Shown one piece after another: positions 24,901-33,010 of a DNA stretch of 64,000 nucleotides. Origin of the DNA: Emcibacter nanhaiensis (GTDB lineage: Bacteria > Pseudomonadota > Alphaproteobacteria > Sphingomonadales > Emcibacteraceae); contig NZ_VFIY01000005.1 of assembly GCF_006385175.1 (NCBI RefSeq), positions 627,501-691,500 of the forward strand. The letters run 5' to 3'. Each line of letters opens with the position of its first letter. The first letter of the stretch is position 1. Below the pieces are notes generated by a model. That model saw only the letters and a program-made list of their open reading frames with translations. It did not search any database and had not been told where the DNA came from. The position numbers and the translations under genes are program-made.

Positions 24901-25077
24901 ACCGACTGGCAGATTGGCGAGCCCGGCTGGACTGTAAGACAAGACATATAAGGTTTTAGCTATTTTTAAGGGATCGGATATCATTGTCAGGTACAATTTC
25001 TGCAGAACTGGCGGGAGAGAAACTTCCCCCATTACGGGAAATAGGCAGAAGGTCGAGGTTTTCCCGCTGGAGCAGAA

Positions 25078-26037
25078 GTGGCGAAATACCGGATATTTTA
25101 TGGGATTAAAATGTCGCTGGTCGGCGCGTTTTTTACACTTTCGGGTGTGGGGACGGCGCTTGCTGCAGATTTGAAAGGCAGCATAAGTCTTGCACCAGAG
25201 GAGGTGCTGATCAGCGGAGACAAGCCCTATTCGGGACAATTCGATCTCAGGGAACAGTGGGGAGATAACCCGCAACTGACCCTGACCCGTCTGGTTGTGA
25301 CATTTCATTTCCGGGATAACGACCAATGGCAGATGAAGGAACGCAGGGGCCGTCCTGAAAAAGACGGACGGCCCCTCCGGACCGTGGTCAAAAGCCTGGT
25401 TGGCAGCGAAGCGCCGGCCCTGGAGCAGCGCTATAGTCGCGAAGTCTACAACATATATTCCAACCCCATCGAGGTTGCCCGGCTGCAGATCGGTACCGAC
25501 CGGTTTTTTGCCGCCACCAGCCGGCGCCGCCTGGAAGAACGCCACGATCATGGTGAAAGCCGCAGTTTTCTGGGCCTGAAGCCTGACCCTGAAACCGGCA
25601 ACAAAGTGGCGGCCTATTCTGTGACCAGACGGACCCTGGTAGAGCAATGGGACGGCTATGCCGACCAGTTTTCTATCCGCAACAAGATACTGAGCCTTGA
25701 TGCCCTGCTGGATCTGGCCGAGGACGGTGTGTTGCCCTTCACGCTTGACGGCGACGGGGACTATCTGCTCGTGGGCGCGACCCTGGACTATGAAGGCTAC
25801 GCCTATCCGGGGTTTAACATTGCCGCAGAAGAGGAAGAAGAAGTTGCCCTGCATGTTCCCTTGGGGCTTCTCGGACTGATCGGTGGCGGTGGCCTGTTTC
25901 TGGTCCGGCGCAAGACGGAACAGCGGAAGCGGCACCGTCGGGAAACGGCCCGGCAAAAATATGGTGAACGTCGCCTGGCAGAACACCTGGCGGAACAGGA
26001 ACAGAGGGAGCTCGAGACCGCCGGTCAGACCTCCTGA
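25078..26037 (+). CDS. Unknown secreted protein with C-terminal membrane anchor
   Basis: I do not recognise this 319-residue protein. It starts with GTG (GGAG five bases upstream) or possibly the ATG at 25111. A signal peptide ends near TALAAD. The long exported domain (about 35-255) is rich in charged residues and beta-prone segments. It is followed by a hydrophobic helix VPLGLLGLIGGGGLFLVRRK (about 261-280) and a strongly basic, then acidic, 40-residue cytoplasmic tail. The layout, with glycine-rich helix and basic stop-transfer residues, is that of a type I membrane protein or of a sorting-type anchor. It ends overlapping the convergent thiE gene by 13 bases. Confidence 0.75.
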   Translation: MAKYRIFYGIKMSLVGAFFTLSGVGTALAADLKGSISLAPEEVLISGDKPYSGQFDLREQWGDNPQLTLTRLVVTFHFRDNDQWQMKERRGRPEKDGRPLRTVVKSLVGSEAPALEQRYSREVYNIYSNPIEVARLQIGTDRFFAATSRRRLEERHDHGESRSFLGLKPDPETGNKVAAYSVTRRTLVEQWDGYADQFSIRNKILSLDALLDLAEDGVLPFTLDGDGDYLLVGATLDYEGYAYPGFNIAAEEEEEVALHVPLGLLGLIGGGGLFLVRRKTEQRKRHRRETARQKYGERRLAEHLAEQEQRELETAGQTS

Positions 26038-26651
26038 ATGATTTGGTTGAACTGGCGGACGGCCTCGCGCGGACCGTCCGGGTGGTTCCATACCCCGCCG
26101 GACACGGCGATGAAATCAGCCCCGGCTTCGATCAGTTCCCGGCAATTTTCCACCGTAATGCCGCCGATAGCGACGCAGGGCACTTCAAACAGTTCAGTCC
26201 ACCAACTCAGGATTTCCCTGTCTGCCTGGTGGCTGACGTCCTTGGTGTTGGTGGGGAAAAAGGCGCCGAAGGCCACATAGTCGGCGCCGGCCTCCCCGGC
26301 CTCCATGGCAAGATGGCGGCTGTTGTGGCAGGTCACGCCGACGATGGCGTCGGGGCCGACAATTTCGCGAGCGGCCGCATAGGGCGTATCCCCCTGTCCG
26401 ACATGAACGCCGTCTGCTTTCAGGCGACGGACCAGTTTGGGATTGTCGTTGATCAGGAAGGCCACATCATATTTATGGCAGATAGGCATCAGCACCCTGG
26501 CGGCCCGCTCGATATCCACATCGGGGATGCCTTTCAGGCGCAACTGGAAACTTGCCACATCCCCGCCTTCCAGCGCCTCAGTCAGCTGGGCGGCAAAAGC
26601 CTCCGTATCGATGCGGGGCGGAGAGATCAGATAAAGCCGTGTGTCTGCCAT
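26025..26651 (-). CDS. thiE: Thiamine phosphate synthase
   Basis: This 208-residue TIM-barrel protein joins HMP-diphosphate and the thiazole phosphate to make thiamine phosphate. Visible family segments are FQLRLKGIPD (substrate Gln-x-Arg), FLINDNPKLVRRLKADGVHVGQGD, 'GVTCHNSRHLAMEAGEAGADYVAFGAFFPT' (pattern) and 'VAIGGITVENC'. No THI-box riboswitch is visible in the 150 bases upstream. thiD lies far away at 60272. It overlaps the convergent gene at its 3' end. Confidence 0.92.
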   Translation of the reverse strand: MADTRLYLISPPRIDTEAFAAQLTEALEGGDVASFQLRLKGIPDVDIERAARVLMPICHKYDVAFLINDNPKLVRRLKADGVHVGQGDTPYAAAREIVGPDAIVGVTCHNSRHLAMEAGEAGADYVAFGAFFPTNTKDVSHQADREILSWWTELFEVPCVAIGGITVENCRELIEAGADFIAVSGGVWNHPDGPREAVRQFNQIIQEV

Positions 26652-26727
26652 GGAGTCCTTCCTGTGTCTTTGCCTATAGATATCGCAAAGCGGGGGCCGG
26701 TCAAATAAAAAGCTGTTCCGGGGAGGA

Positions 26728-26763
26728 TAAAAAAATCCCGTAGCAGCCGGGGACTGCTACGGG
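26728..26763 (-). terminator. Intrinsic terminator after the 356-aa membrane protein gene
   Basis: On the minus strand CCCGTAGCAG pairs with CTGCTACGGG (10 bp, 7-nt loop) and is followed by A and seven T. It ends the transcript of the gene at 26809-27879. Confidence 0.92.
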
Positions 26764-26808
26764 GGAGAGTTGATCAAAAGTTATAAATAACTTTCGAGAG
26801 GTGTTCGT

Positions 26809-27879
26809 TTAGCGCCGGAACGGCCAGAAATTGAAATAATCGCAAAAGGCCACAATCAGCGGGAAGGTGATGGCCAGAAGCGCATCGGCGATCCACAGGT
26901 CGAGGGCATAGGTCGGTGGCCCGGCCGGCATGTCGCCGCTCAGCAGCGGTGCCGCGGCCATATAGACCTGTTTGCAGACAATGGTCAGGATGACCGCACC
27001 CCCCAGCGACAGGAAGCCCCGGGATGGTTGCGCCACATCGGCAAACAGGCTGCTTTCCAGCAGCACGTTGATCACAAAGACCGCAAAAATGAAACTGATC
27101 GGCACGGTCACCATATAGACCACCTGGTCCATGCCCAGGATATAGGTGCAAAAGCATTTTACCGCTGCAGCAATGATCAGCACATAGAGGCTGCCGAGCA
27201 GGCCGTGCAGCAGGGGATTGCCGGATTTGTTCAGCGCGGTGACCGGCCAGAAGTCGAACAGGGTGCACATCATGATGGCGGCGACGGTGGTGACCGCGAA
27301 GGTCAGCACATCCCAGGCCATAAAGGCGCCGCCGGGATCCTGTTCGGCGATATAAACCGGTGCGCCGGCCAGGAAAGAGAAATTGAACAGGCTGACAAAC
27401 AGCACCCAGGCAACAACATAGGCGGTCACCAGGCCGACAATGCCCGCGACCATGGGGTTTTTGAAAATCAGGGTAAAGGGATAGAGCCGCCACAGGGCCA
27501 TCACCCAGAAGGTGCAGACCACGCTGAAGATAATAAACATGATCAGCGGCGGTGTCGGCGGCGTATGTCCTTTGCCAATGACGGCAACGGCCAGGGCAGC
27601 GACGATGGCGCCCGCCACCAGGGTCATCAGGAGGAAGACAAGGCCTTTCACCGGCTGGGTCAGGCCGGCGGCAAATTTGGGCAGGTCCGTGTGCCAGGCC
27701 AGTGCCATCAGCATCTGTGTCGGCACGCAGCACATGAACAGGAAGGCGATCCAGGTGGCGAAGATATTGCCACTCAGTTTGATGACGGCGAAGGAAAGGA
27801 TCAGAAGGAATAACGTGGCAACTATGCCGAGTGCGGGCTGTCGCAGACCGCCTGCCCCGGTCGAGACCTCTGTGGACAT
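26809..27879 (-). CDS. Unknown polytopic membrane protein
   Basis: I do not recognise this 356-residue protein (ATG at 27879 with GGGAGAG upstream; 27909 is an alternative). It has about ten hydrophobic segments. Two similar motifs, TLFDFWPV near the middle and DYFNFWPFRR at the C-terminal end, suggest an internal duplication of a half-unit. No transporter signature is clear. It is monocistronic, with its own promoter under a perfect palindrome and its own terminator, so it looks like an individually regulated gene. Confidence 0.8.
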   Translation of the reverse strand: MSTEVSTGAGGLRQPALGIVATLFLLILSFAVIKLSGNIFATWIAFLFMCCVPTQMLMALAWHTDLPKFAAGLTQPVKGLVFLLMTLVAGAIVAALAVAVIGKGHTPPTPPLIMFIIFSVVCTFWVMALWRLYPFTLIFKNPMVAGIVGLVTAYVVAWVLFVSLFNFSFLAGAPVYIAEQDPGGAFMAWDVLTFAVTTVAAIMMCTLFDFWPVTALNKSGNPLLHGLLGSLYVLIIAAAVKCFCTYILGMDQVVYMVTVPISFIFAVFVINVLLESSLFADVAQPSRGFLSLGGAVILTIVCKQVYMAAAPLLSGDMPAGPPTYALDLWIADALLAITFPLIVAFCDYFNFWPFRR

Positions 27880-27923
27880 GTAACTCTCCCTTTTATATTT
27901 TTTCAGCACATGCAGATGTTTTT

Positions 27924-27964
27924 TATAATTAGTCTAATTATACCCTAAACTATTTGAAAATCAA
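27924..27964 (-). promoter_or_regulatory. Promoter with a 19-bp perfect palindrome over the -10 box
   Basis: On the minus strand TATAAT (27937-27942) lies 16 bases after TTGATT (27959-27964), giving a good sigma70-type promoter 60 bases before the membrane protein start. The 19-base palindrome TATAATTAG-T-CTAATTATA (27924-27942) covers the -10 box, the position expected for a repressor operator. Confidence 0.7.
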
Positions 27965-28045
27965 CAGAATTAGAGGCGGTCCGGAAATCGTGCAATCCTT
28001 TGCAAAATCATATACTTAGAGCGACAGGCGAAGAGGGGGGCGATT

Positions 28046-29347
28046 TTAGTCGGGTGTGTTGTCGGAGGCCGGTGGCTCGTTTTGATCCTTGTTACCTCTC
28101 CGGCGAACGTCACCATTGTGACCGTTGAAGGTCAGTTTTTTGATCTGGTCGGCGAGCAGGGCCAGCTCAAGCTGCGGCAGGTTCTCATTGCGCTTGACCA
28201 GATAGAGCCACAGCGGGGTAAACAACAGGCTGAGGGTGATGACGGCGACCACATATTTGTAGCTGTCATTGTCGATGGTGCCGGCGCCCAGGCCCATGGC
28301 GGCGAGGATAAAGGAAAACTCGCCGACCTGGGCCAGCACGGCGCCGGTCATATAGGCTTCGCTCTTGTCCATGCCCTGCCAGCGCAGGATCGCCACATTG
28401 GCGATGGTTTTCAGGCACATGGTCAGGAACAGAACGGTCAGCGCCGCCAGCAGGTGGTCCCACAGGAACTGCAGGTCGATCAGCAGGCCGATGGACAGGA
28501 AAAACACCATGATCATCACGTCAAAGATCGGCCGGGTATGCTCCTCCAGCTCGTGCCGGTTCATGGTATGGCCCAGCACAATCCCGGCCAGGAAGGCGCC
28601 GTAAGCGGCCGACAGGCCGAAAAAGCCGGCCACGGCCGAGGCGGTAAAGCAGAAGGCGAGCGCCGTGATGGCTGCCTGTCCCTGCATGGCCTCGCCCTTG
28701 ATGCGCTCGAACCGGGCCCAGAGGCGGAGGAACGCCCGCGGCTTCCGGGTCAGCACATACATCAGGCCGCCCATCAGCACGACGGCGATCACCAGCCGCG
28801 CCATGCCCCAGTAATTGAACCCTTCGGCGGTATTCATGGCGCCGATGATCAGGATCATGGGGATTACGGCCAGGTCCTGGGCGATCAGGATGCCGAGGCT
28901 GGAGTGGCCGATGGTGGTCTCCTTGAGGTTCATGTCCTCGAGGATCTTGAGCGCCACGGCGGTGGAGCTCAGGGCCACGGCAAAGCCCATCAGCACCGAG
29001 CGGTTGAGCGGCCAGCCGAACAGCCAGCCGAGGATGAACATGACCGCGAGCCCGAGGATGATCTGCGCGCCGCAGGTGATCAGGGAAATTTTTGACACCG
29101 ATTTGAAATTGTTGAGGTCCAGTTCCATGCCGGCGACAAACAGCAGCAGCAGGATGCCCAGCTCCGCCAGCAGGGAGACTTCCTCGCGGCTGCCGACCAG
29201 GCCGAACACGGAGGGGCCGAGCACCAGGCCGACGATGATATAGCCGATCATCACCGGCTGTTTCAGCTTCTTGAACACGGCGCCGCCGACAAAGGCCGCC
29301 GCCAGCACGCTGGCAAGATAGGTGAGCGCGTGATAATGCTCTTCCAT
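28046..29347 (-). CDS. Cation:proton antiporter, CPA2 family (KefB/RosB-like)
   Basis: This 433-residue protein (ATG at 29347, AGGGGAT upstream) has about 12 membrane segments. It contains the CPA2 segments 'FKKLKQPVMIGYIIVGLVLGP' (pattern), 'LAELGILLLLFVAGMELDL' and 'ILIAQDLAVIPMILI', where QDLAVIP is the conserved antiporter core. It lacks the C-terminal TrkA/RCK nucleotide-binding domain of KefB/KefC, ending instead in a short hydrophilic tail. It probably exchanges K+ or Na+ for H+. The frame is open to 29425. Confidence 0.93.
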   Translation of the reverse strand: MEEHYHALTYLASVLAAAFVGGAVFKKLKQPVMIGYIIVGLVLGPSVFGLVGSREEVSLLAELGILLLLFVAGMELDLNNFKSVSKISLITCGAQIILGLAVMFILGWLFGWPLNRSVLMGFAVALSSTAVALKILEDMNLKETTIGHSSLGILIAQDLAVIPMILIIGAMNTAEGFNYWGMARLVIAVVLMGGLMYVLTRKPRAFLRLWARFERIKGEAMQGQAAITALAFCFTASAVAGFFGLSAAYGAFLAGIVLGHTMNRHELEEHTRPIFDVMIMVFFLSIGLLIDLQFLWDHLLAALTVLFLTMCLKTIANVAILRWQGMDKSEAYMTGAVLAQVGEFSFILAAMGLGAGTIDNDSYKYVVAVITLSLLFTPLWLYLVKRNENLPQLELALLADQIKKLTFNGHNGDVRRRGNKDQNEPPASDNTPD

Positions 29348-29508
29348 GTGGTTTGATCCCCTGTCCTTTACTCCCTGAAGACTAGCCAGGAATGCTAGGC
29401 CCGAACAAGGGTAATTTTGTGGCAAAGCGCGTGAAACATGGATGTCAGCCGCCGTTAAAAAGGCTATAGTGCGGATAACAGCAATAATATGAGTCGGTGT
29501 GTTCCGCC

Positions 29509-31044
29509 ATGAGCAATATCATCAGACGCCAGAAGCTTTTCATCCGCACTGCCACCCAGGAGGACGTGCCGGGTATGACTGCGCTGAACCGCAAGGTCTA
29601 CGGCGAATTCAGCTTCACGGAAAAAATGATCGCGAGCCACATCAAGAAATTCCCGGAGGGCCAGATTATCGCCATCTATGAAGGGCGTATCGTCGGCCAT
29701 GCCGCCACTTTCATCATCGACGAAAAGACGGCGCTGCGTCCCCATACCTGGAAGCAGATCACCGGCAAGGGCTTTGCCACCCATCATGACCCCGAGGGGG
29801 ATTTCCTCTACGGCATGGAAGTCTGCGTCGATCCGGATATGCGCCGGCTCAGGATCGGCCAGCGGCTTTACAACATGCGCAAGAAGCTGTGCGTGCAGCT
29901 TGGCCTCAAGGGGATCGTGTTCGGCGGCCGCATGCCCGGTTATGCCAGATATGCCCGCAAGGGAATGACGCCGGAAGACTATCTCGCCCAAGTGCAGGAC
30001 AAGAAAATCCGCGACATGGTGATCGGCTTCCAGTTGCGCAATGAGTTTGAGCCGGTCGGCATCCTCAGGAACTATCTGGTCGGCGACAAGGAAAGTGCCG
30101 ATTATGCGGTGCATATGGTGTGGCGCAACGCCCTGTATGTGGAGAATACCCCCAAGCAGCAGCGCCGCCACCGGCCGGGCGTGGTCCGGGTCGCCAGCGT
30201 CCAGTTTGAGGTGCGGAAAGTGAAGTCCTTCGAGGATTTCATGAACCAGATTGAATATTTCGTCGATATCGCCTCCGACTACCGGGCCGACTTCGTGGTT
30301 TTTCCCGAACTCTATACCCAGGCGCTGCTGTCGGCCGAGGATAACCGCCTCACGCCCCAGGAATCGACCCTGCGCCTCACCTCCTATACCGACGACTATG
30401 TAAAGGCCATGAACCAGATGGCCATCAGCTACAACATCAACATCATCGGCGGTACTCATCCGACCCTGGAAGGGGAGGATCTGAAAAATATCAGCTATAT
30501 CTTCCTGCGCGGCGGCGAGGTGCACAAGCAGGCCAAGCTCCATGCCACCCCCAATGAGGAATATTGGTGGAATATGAAGGGCGGCGACGAACTCAATATG
30601 ATCCAGACCGACTGCGGCCCGATCGGCGTGCTGATCTGTTACGATTCAGAATTTCCCGAGCTGGCCCGTCACCTGGCCGACCAGGGGGCGATGATCCTGT
30701 TCGTGCCCTTCTGCACCGATGAACGCCAGGGCTATCTCCGGGTGCGCTACTGCAGCCAGGCCCGGGCGGTGGAAAACCAGCTCTATGTGGTCACCTCCGG
30801 GGTGGTGGGCAACCTGCCGGATGTGGAGAATATGGACATTCATTATGCCTCAAGCCATATCTTCACCCCCTGCGATTTTCCCTTTGCCCGGGATGGCATT
30901 GCGGCCGAGGCGGAAAGCAACGCGGAAACCATCATCTTTGCCGACCTCAACATGGACGACCTGCTGATCGCCCGCAAGTCCGGCACGGTGCGCAACTTCA
31001 AGGACCGCCGCTTTGACCTTTATGAAGTGAACTGGCTGAAGTAG
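29509..31044 (+). CDS. Bifunctional GNAT acetyltransferase / carbon-nitrogen hydrolase
   Basis: This 511-residue fusion has an N-terminal GNAT domain (about 5-150, with VDPDMRRLRIGQRLYN as acetyl-CoA loop) and a C-terminal nitrilase-superfamily domain (about 225-500). The nitrilase triad is visible: E in VVFPELYTQ, K in HKQAKLHATP and C in LICYDSEFPE. The fusion is known in bacteria and is thought to modify and hydrolyse amides, but the substrate is unknown. I chose the ATG at 29509; no strong ribosome site is seen. Confidence 0.93.
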   Translation: MSNIIRRQKLFIRTATQEDVPGMTALNRKVYGEFSFTEKMIASHIKKFPEGQIIAIYEGRIVGHAATFIIDEKTALRPHTWKQITGKGFATHHDPEGDFLYGMEVCVDPDMRRLRIGQRLYNMRKKLCVQLGLKGIVFGGRMPGYARYARKGMTPEDYLAQVQDKKIRDMVIGFQLRNEFEPVGILRNYLVGDKESADYAVHMVWRNALYVENTPKQQRRHRPGVVRVASVQFEVRKVKSFEDFMNQIEYFVDIASDYRADFVVFPELYTQALLSAEDNRLTPQESTLRLTSYTDDYVKAMNQMAISYNINIIGGTHPTLEGEDLKNISYIFLRGGEVHKQAKLHATPNEEYWWNMKGGDELNMIQTDCGPIGVLICYDSEFPELARHLADQGAMILFVPFCTDERQGYLRVRYCSQARAVENQLYVVTSGVVGNLPDVENMDIHYASSHIFTPCDFPFARDGIAAEAESNAETIIFADLNMDDLLIARKSGTVRNFKDRRFDLYEVNWLK

Positions 31045-31124
31045 GGGCAGTGGCCGGAGAAAACAGCCATTGCCAATTGGCCCAAGTTGAGTATTAGTTA
31101 TAGGGGCATGGAGAGGAAACGAGG

Positions 31125-31739
31125 ATGGCCAGTAGCGATGCCCGGGAAAAATTACTGACGGCGGCTGAGAAAATCATCATCAGCCAGGGGGTTTCTTCGG
31201 CCACCCTGCGCCATATCGCCAGCGAGGCCGGGCTCAATTCGGCCCTGGTGAGCTATTATTTTTCCAGCCTCAGCGGGCTCATCAGGGAAGTGGCACATCA
31301 AAATGTTGCCCTCATGATGAAAGCCTGGGAGGAAAAATCCATTCCCCTGGAACAGGCAGCGGAAGTGTCGCTGGCCGAGGTCATGGAAGCCTGTATCGGC
31401 CCTTTGTGGATCAGCGCCGCCTTCAATCCGTCCGAGCGGGCGCTTCTGGTGCTGGACGAAGTCGTCAGCCACGGCGACGACAGTATTCGCTCCACCATCA
31501 TGCTCGACCTGTCCGAGAATTTCGACCGGATCTGCGCTCTGGTGCAAAAAGCCGTGCCCCATTTCCCCCCGGAACGGATCCGCTTCCGCATGCAGTTTGT
31601 CAGCAGCGGCTGCCTCGGTGTACCGCCCCGGTCCGCCGCGCGCAGCCTGTTCGGCAATTCGCCGCCGCTTGACGGGGAACGGGACCGGGCCATGCGGAAA
31701 TCCGTGGAAGCCGCCATCGCCTGCTTTGCCGTCGAATAA
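31125..31739 (+). CDS. TetR-family transcriptional regulator
   Basis: This 204-residue protein has an N-terminal TetR helix-turn-helix (about 8-54: 'REKLLTAAEKIIISQGVSSATLRHIASEAGLNSALVSYYF' as pattern). A C-terminal ligand domain follows, with a QFVSSGCLGVPPRSAARS region near residue 150-170. It resembles regulators with a TetR_C_41-like C-terminal domain. The likely target site is the triple arm array just downstream (31798-31822) or a site upstream of its own gene. Ligand unknown. Confidence 0.92.
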   Translation: MASSDAREKLLTAAEKIIISQGVSSATLRHIASEAGLNSALVSYYFSSLSGLIREVAHQNVALMMKAWEEKSIPLEQAAEVSLAEVMEACIGPLWISAAFNPSERALLVLDEVVSHGDDSIRSTIMLDLSENFDRICALVQKAVPHFPPERIRFRMQFVSSGCLGVPPRSAARSLFGNSPPLDGERDRAMRKSVEAAIACFAVE

Positions 31740-31797
31740 ACGCGTGCCTCCGCGGCGGCCGGTCCGGAAAACTTTAGAAGTTCCCAATTTAACCGCT

Positions 31798-31822
31798 TGA
31801 TTAAAATTAATCAGATGATTAA
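31798..31822. promoter_or_regulatory. Triple alternating arm array (TGATTAA / TTAATCA)
   Basis: Three 7-bp arms in alternating orientation, TGATTAA at 31798, TTAATCA at 31807 and TGATTAA at 31816, are separated by two bases each. They form two overlapping perfect dyads. The array lies 59 bases 3' of the TetR-type gene and just upstream of the candidate small RNA. It looks like a cooperative repressor operator. Confidence 0.5.
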
Positions 31823-31829
31823 ACTGATA

Positions 31830-31956
31830 GTCTACAGCTTCTGGAGCAACGGCTAGGGACAAACCCTGTGGGGATTGTCTGCCGCGACTGATTGCACGTC
31901 TCCCTAACTGACCTCCCACGGTTTCCCCCGGGCTCTTCCCCCGGGGGACTTTTTTG
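31830..31956 (+). ncRNA. Candidate small RNA with CUCCCU motifs (locus 3)
   Basis: After the arm array, the plus strand holds a compact hairpin (GACAA and CCC at 31858-31866 pairing with GGG and TTGTC at 31871-31879, one A-A mismatch). A C/U-rich single-stranded stretch with CTCCCTAA and CCTCCC (31900-31917) follows. A GC-rich terminator with six T ends it. No protein gene is present in 31740-31982. The motif content and layout match loci 1 and 2. The 5' end is a guess. Confidence 0.5.
31924..31955 (+). terminator. Intrinsic terminator of candidate small RNA locus 3
   Basis: The 8-bp stem CCCCCGGG/CCCGGGGG (31925-31932/31940-31947), extended by a T-A pair, is followed by a C and six T on the plus strand. 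It lies 180 bases 3' of the TetR-type gene. Confidence 0.85.
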
Positions 31957-31982
31957 GGGACCTATATACTTAGCTAGCCGGA

Positions 31983-32699
31983 TTAGAACGCATCCCATTG
32001 CCGGGCTATGAATTGACAGGCGGATTCAAGATTTCGTTGTCTTTGGGTATTTGCTGTTGGCACTTGGAATGCTTCTCCATGCTGAACATCAATGGACATG
32101 CAAAGTTTGTTTGCTATTGGAATTTCACCAATATTTGTATTGTCTAAATGCATTCGGATGAGTGTCGCCACGATAAACCCCATTTCCTGACGCTTTTTTT
32201 TCGCTGTAGGAGTATCCGCATCATCTTGTGACATTCTTAATATGGCGCCACCACTATGCATTGTACCTTTAATGTTGGCTTGTACATAAAGATCTGCACG
32301 CACAGATACCTGCACCCCAGAAATAACAAGTTTAGGCTGTTTATCTGGGGCTGGGGAAAAATTAAAAGGACTTAATTTATTTGACATCCTTTGGATGGAG
32401 TGAAGTACGTCTATTGAATTAGACGCGTCATTTTGCATAAGCGGCGACTGAGAAGGGTCTTGTGACCTGCGCTCGAACATGGCCTCTGCATCAATTAGGC
32501 GATTCACATTTCTATCGCGATCTGATAAATAGTTACAGAGGATGGGTCTGACATCTCGATAGCGTATGATCGGAGCTTTGGGCTTGGTGTGAGCCCGCTC
32601 AATAATATTTAACCGTGCTGTGTCAGAGGAAACCATGTACAACGCGAGTTCATTCGCCGAAATGCGTGGTTTCGTATAAGAACTGGGAGTTTTATTCAT
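31983..32699 (-). CDS. Unknown protein of ImmA-associated family, island gene
   Basis: This 238-residue protein starts with a short segment KPRISANELALYMVSSDTAR, a pattern I know from uncharacterised proteins that often sit beside ImmA/IrrE-type peptidase genes. The rest has no recognised domain, signal peptide or membrane segment. Base composition is AT-rich compared with the core genes on both sides, like the rest of the island. It starts ATG at 32699, with AAGGA upstream. That ATG overlaps, on the opposite strand, the ATG of the small gene at 32698. Confidence 0.78.
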   Translation of the reverse strand: MNKTPSSYTKPRISANELALYMVSSDTARLNIIERAHTKPKAPIIRYRDVRPILCNYLSDRDRNVNRLIDAEAMFERRSQDPSQSPLMQNDASNSIDVLHSIQRMSNKLSPFNFSPAPDKQPKLVISGVQVSVRADLYVQANIKGTMHSGGAILRMSQDDADTPTAKKKRQEMGFIVATLIRMHLDNTNIGEIPIANKLCMSIDVQHGEAFQVPTANTQRQRNLESACQFIARQWDAF

Positions 32700-32952
32700 G
32701 GACGAAATCCTTGCAAGTGCCTATCTGCCTGATGGCACTAATATACACATTGCAACTCTTTCGCGCAAAACGATTATTGACTCTGGGGCGGAACACCTTG
32801 GGTTCACAGGATACTTCCTATTTGAGGCAATCGATACCAGCGAGGTTAAGGGGATAAATGTTCTTTGTAGGGTTGCATCAATTGAGGCCGCATTTCGATT
32901 AACTAAAATCTGGCAATCAAGAGATACTACTTCAGACAATCGAGCTGCATAA
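32698..32952 (+). CDS. Small unknown island protein
   Basis: This 84-residue product has a plausible protein composition, with a beta-rich first half (TNIHIATLSRKTIIDSGAEH) and a helical second half with 'VLCRVASIEAAFRLTKIW'. It has no known domain. A GGGAG ribosome site precedes the ATG. The start is divergent from, and overlaps by bases, the start of the 238-aa gene, which is unusual. It may be a real gene whose mRNA leader runs inside its neighbour. Confidence 0.55.
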   Translation: MDEILASAYLPDGTNIHIATLSRKTIIDSGAEHLGFTGYFLFEAIDTSEVKGINVLCRVASIEAAFRLTKIWQSRDTTSDNRAA

Positions 32953-33010
32953 ATCATTCGTCATCGTTGCATGCTACAGTAGACTTGCTGGCAATTACAT
33001 AGGAGATGAT

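Noticed and set aside
26652-26808. Possible TPP riboswitch before thiE
   Set aside because: No CTGAGA-type THI-box landmark is visible in the leader. The same holds for thiD at 60272.
32721-32957. Minus-strand frame of 78 codons opposite the 84-residue island gene
   Set aside because: No ribosome site; the plus-strand frame has better composition and a ribosome site.
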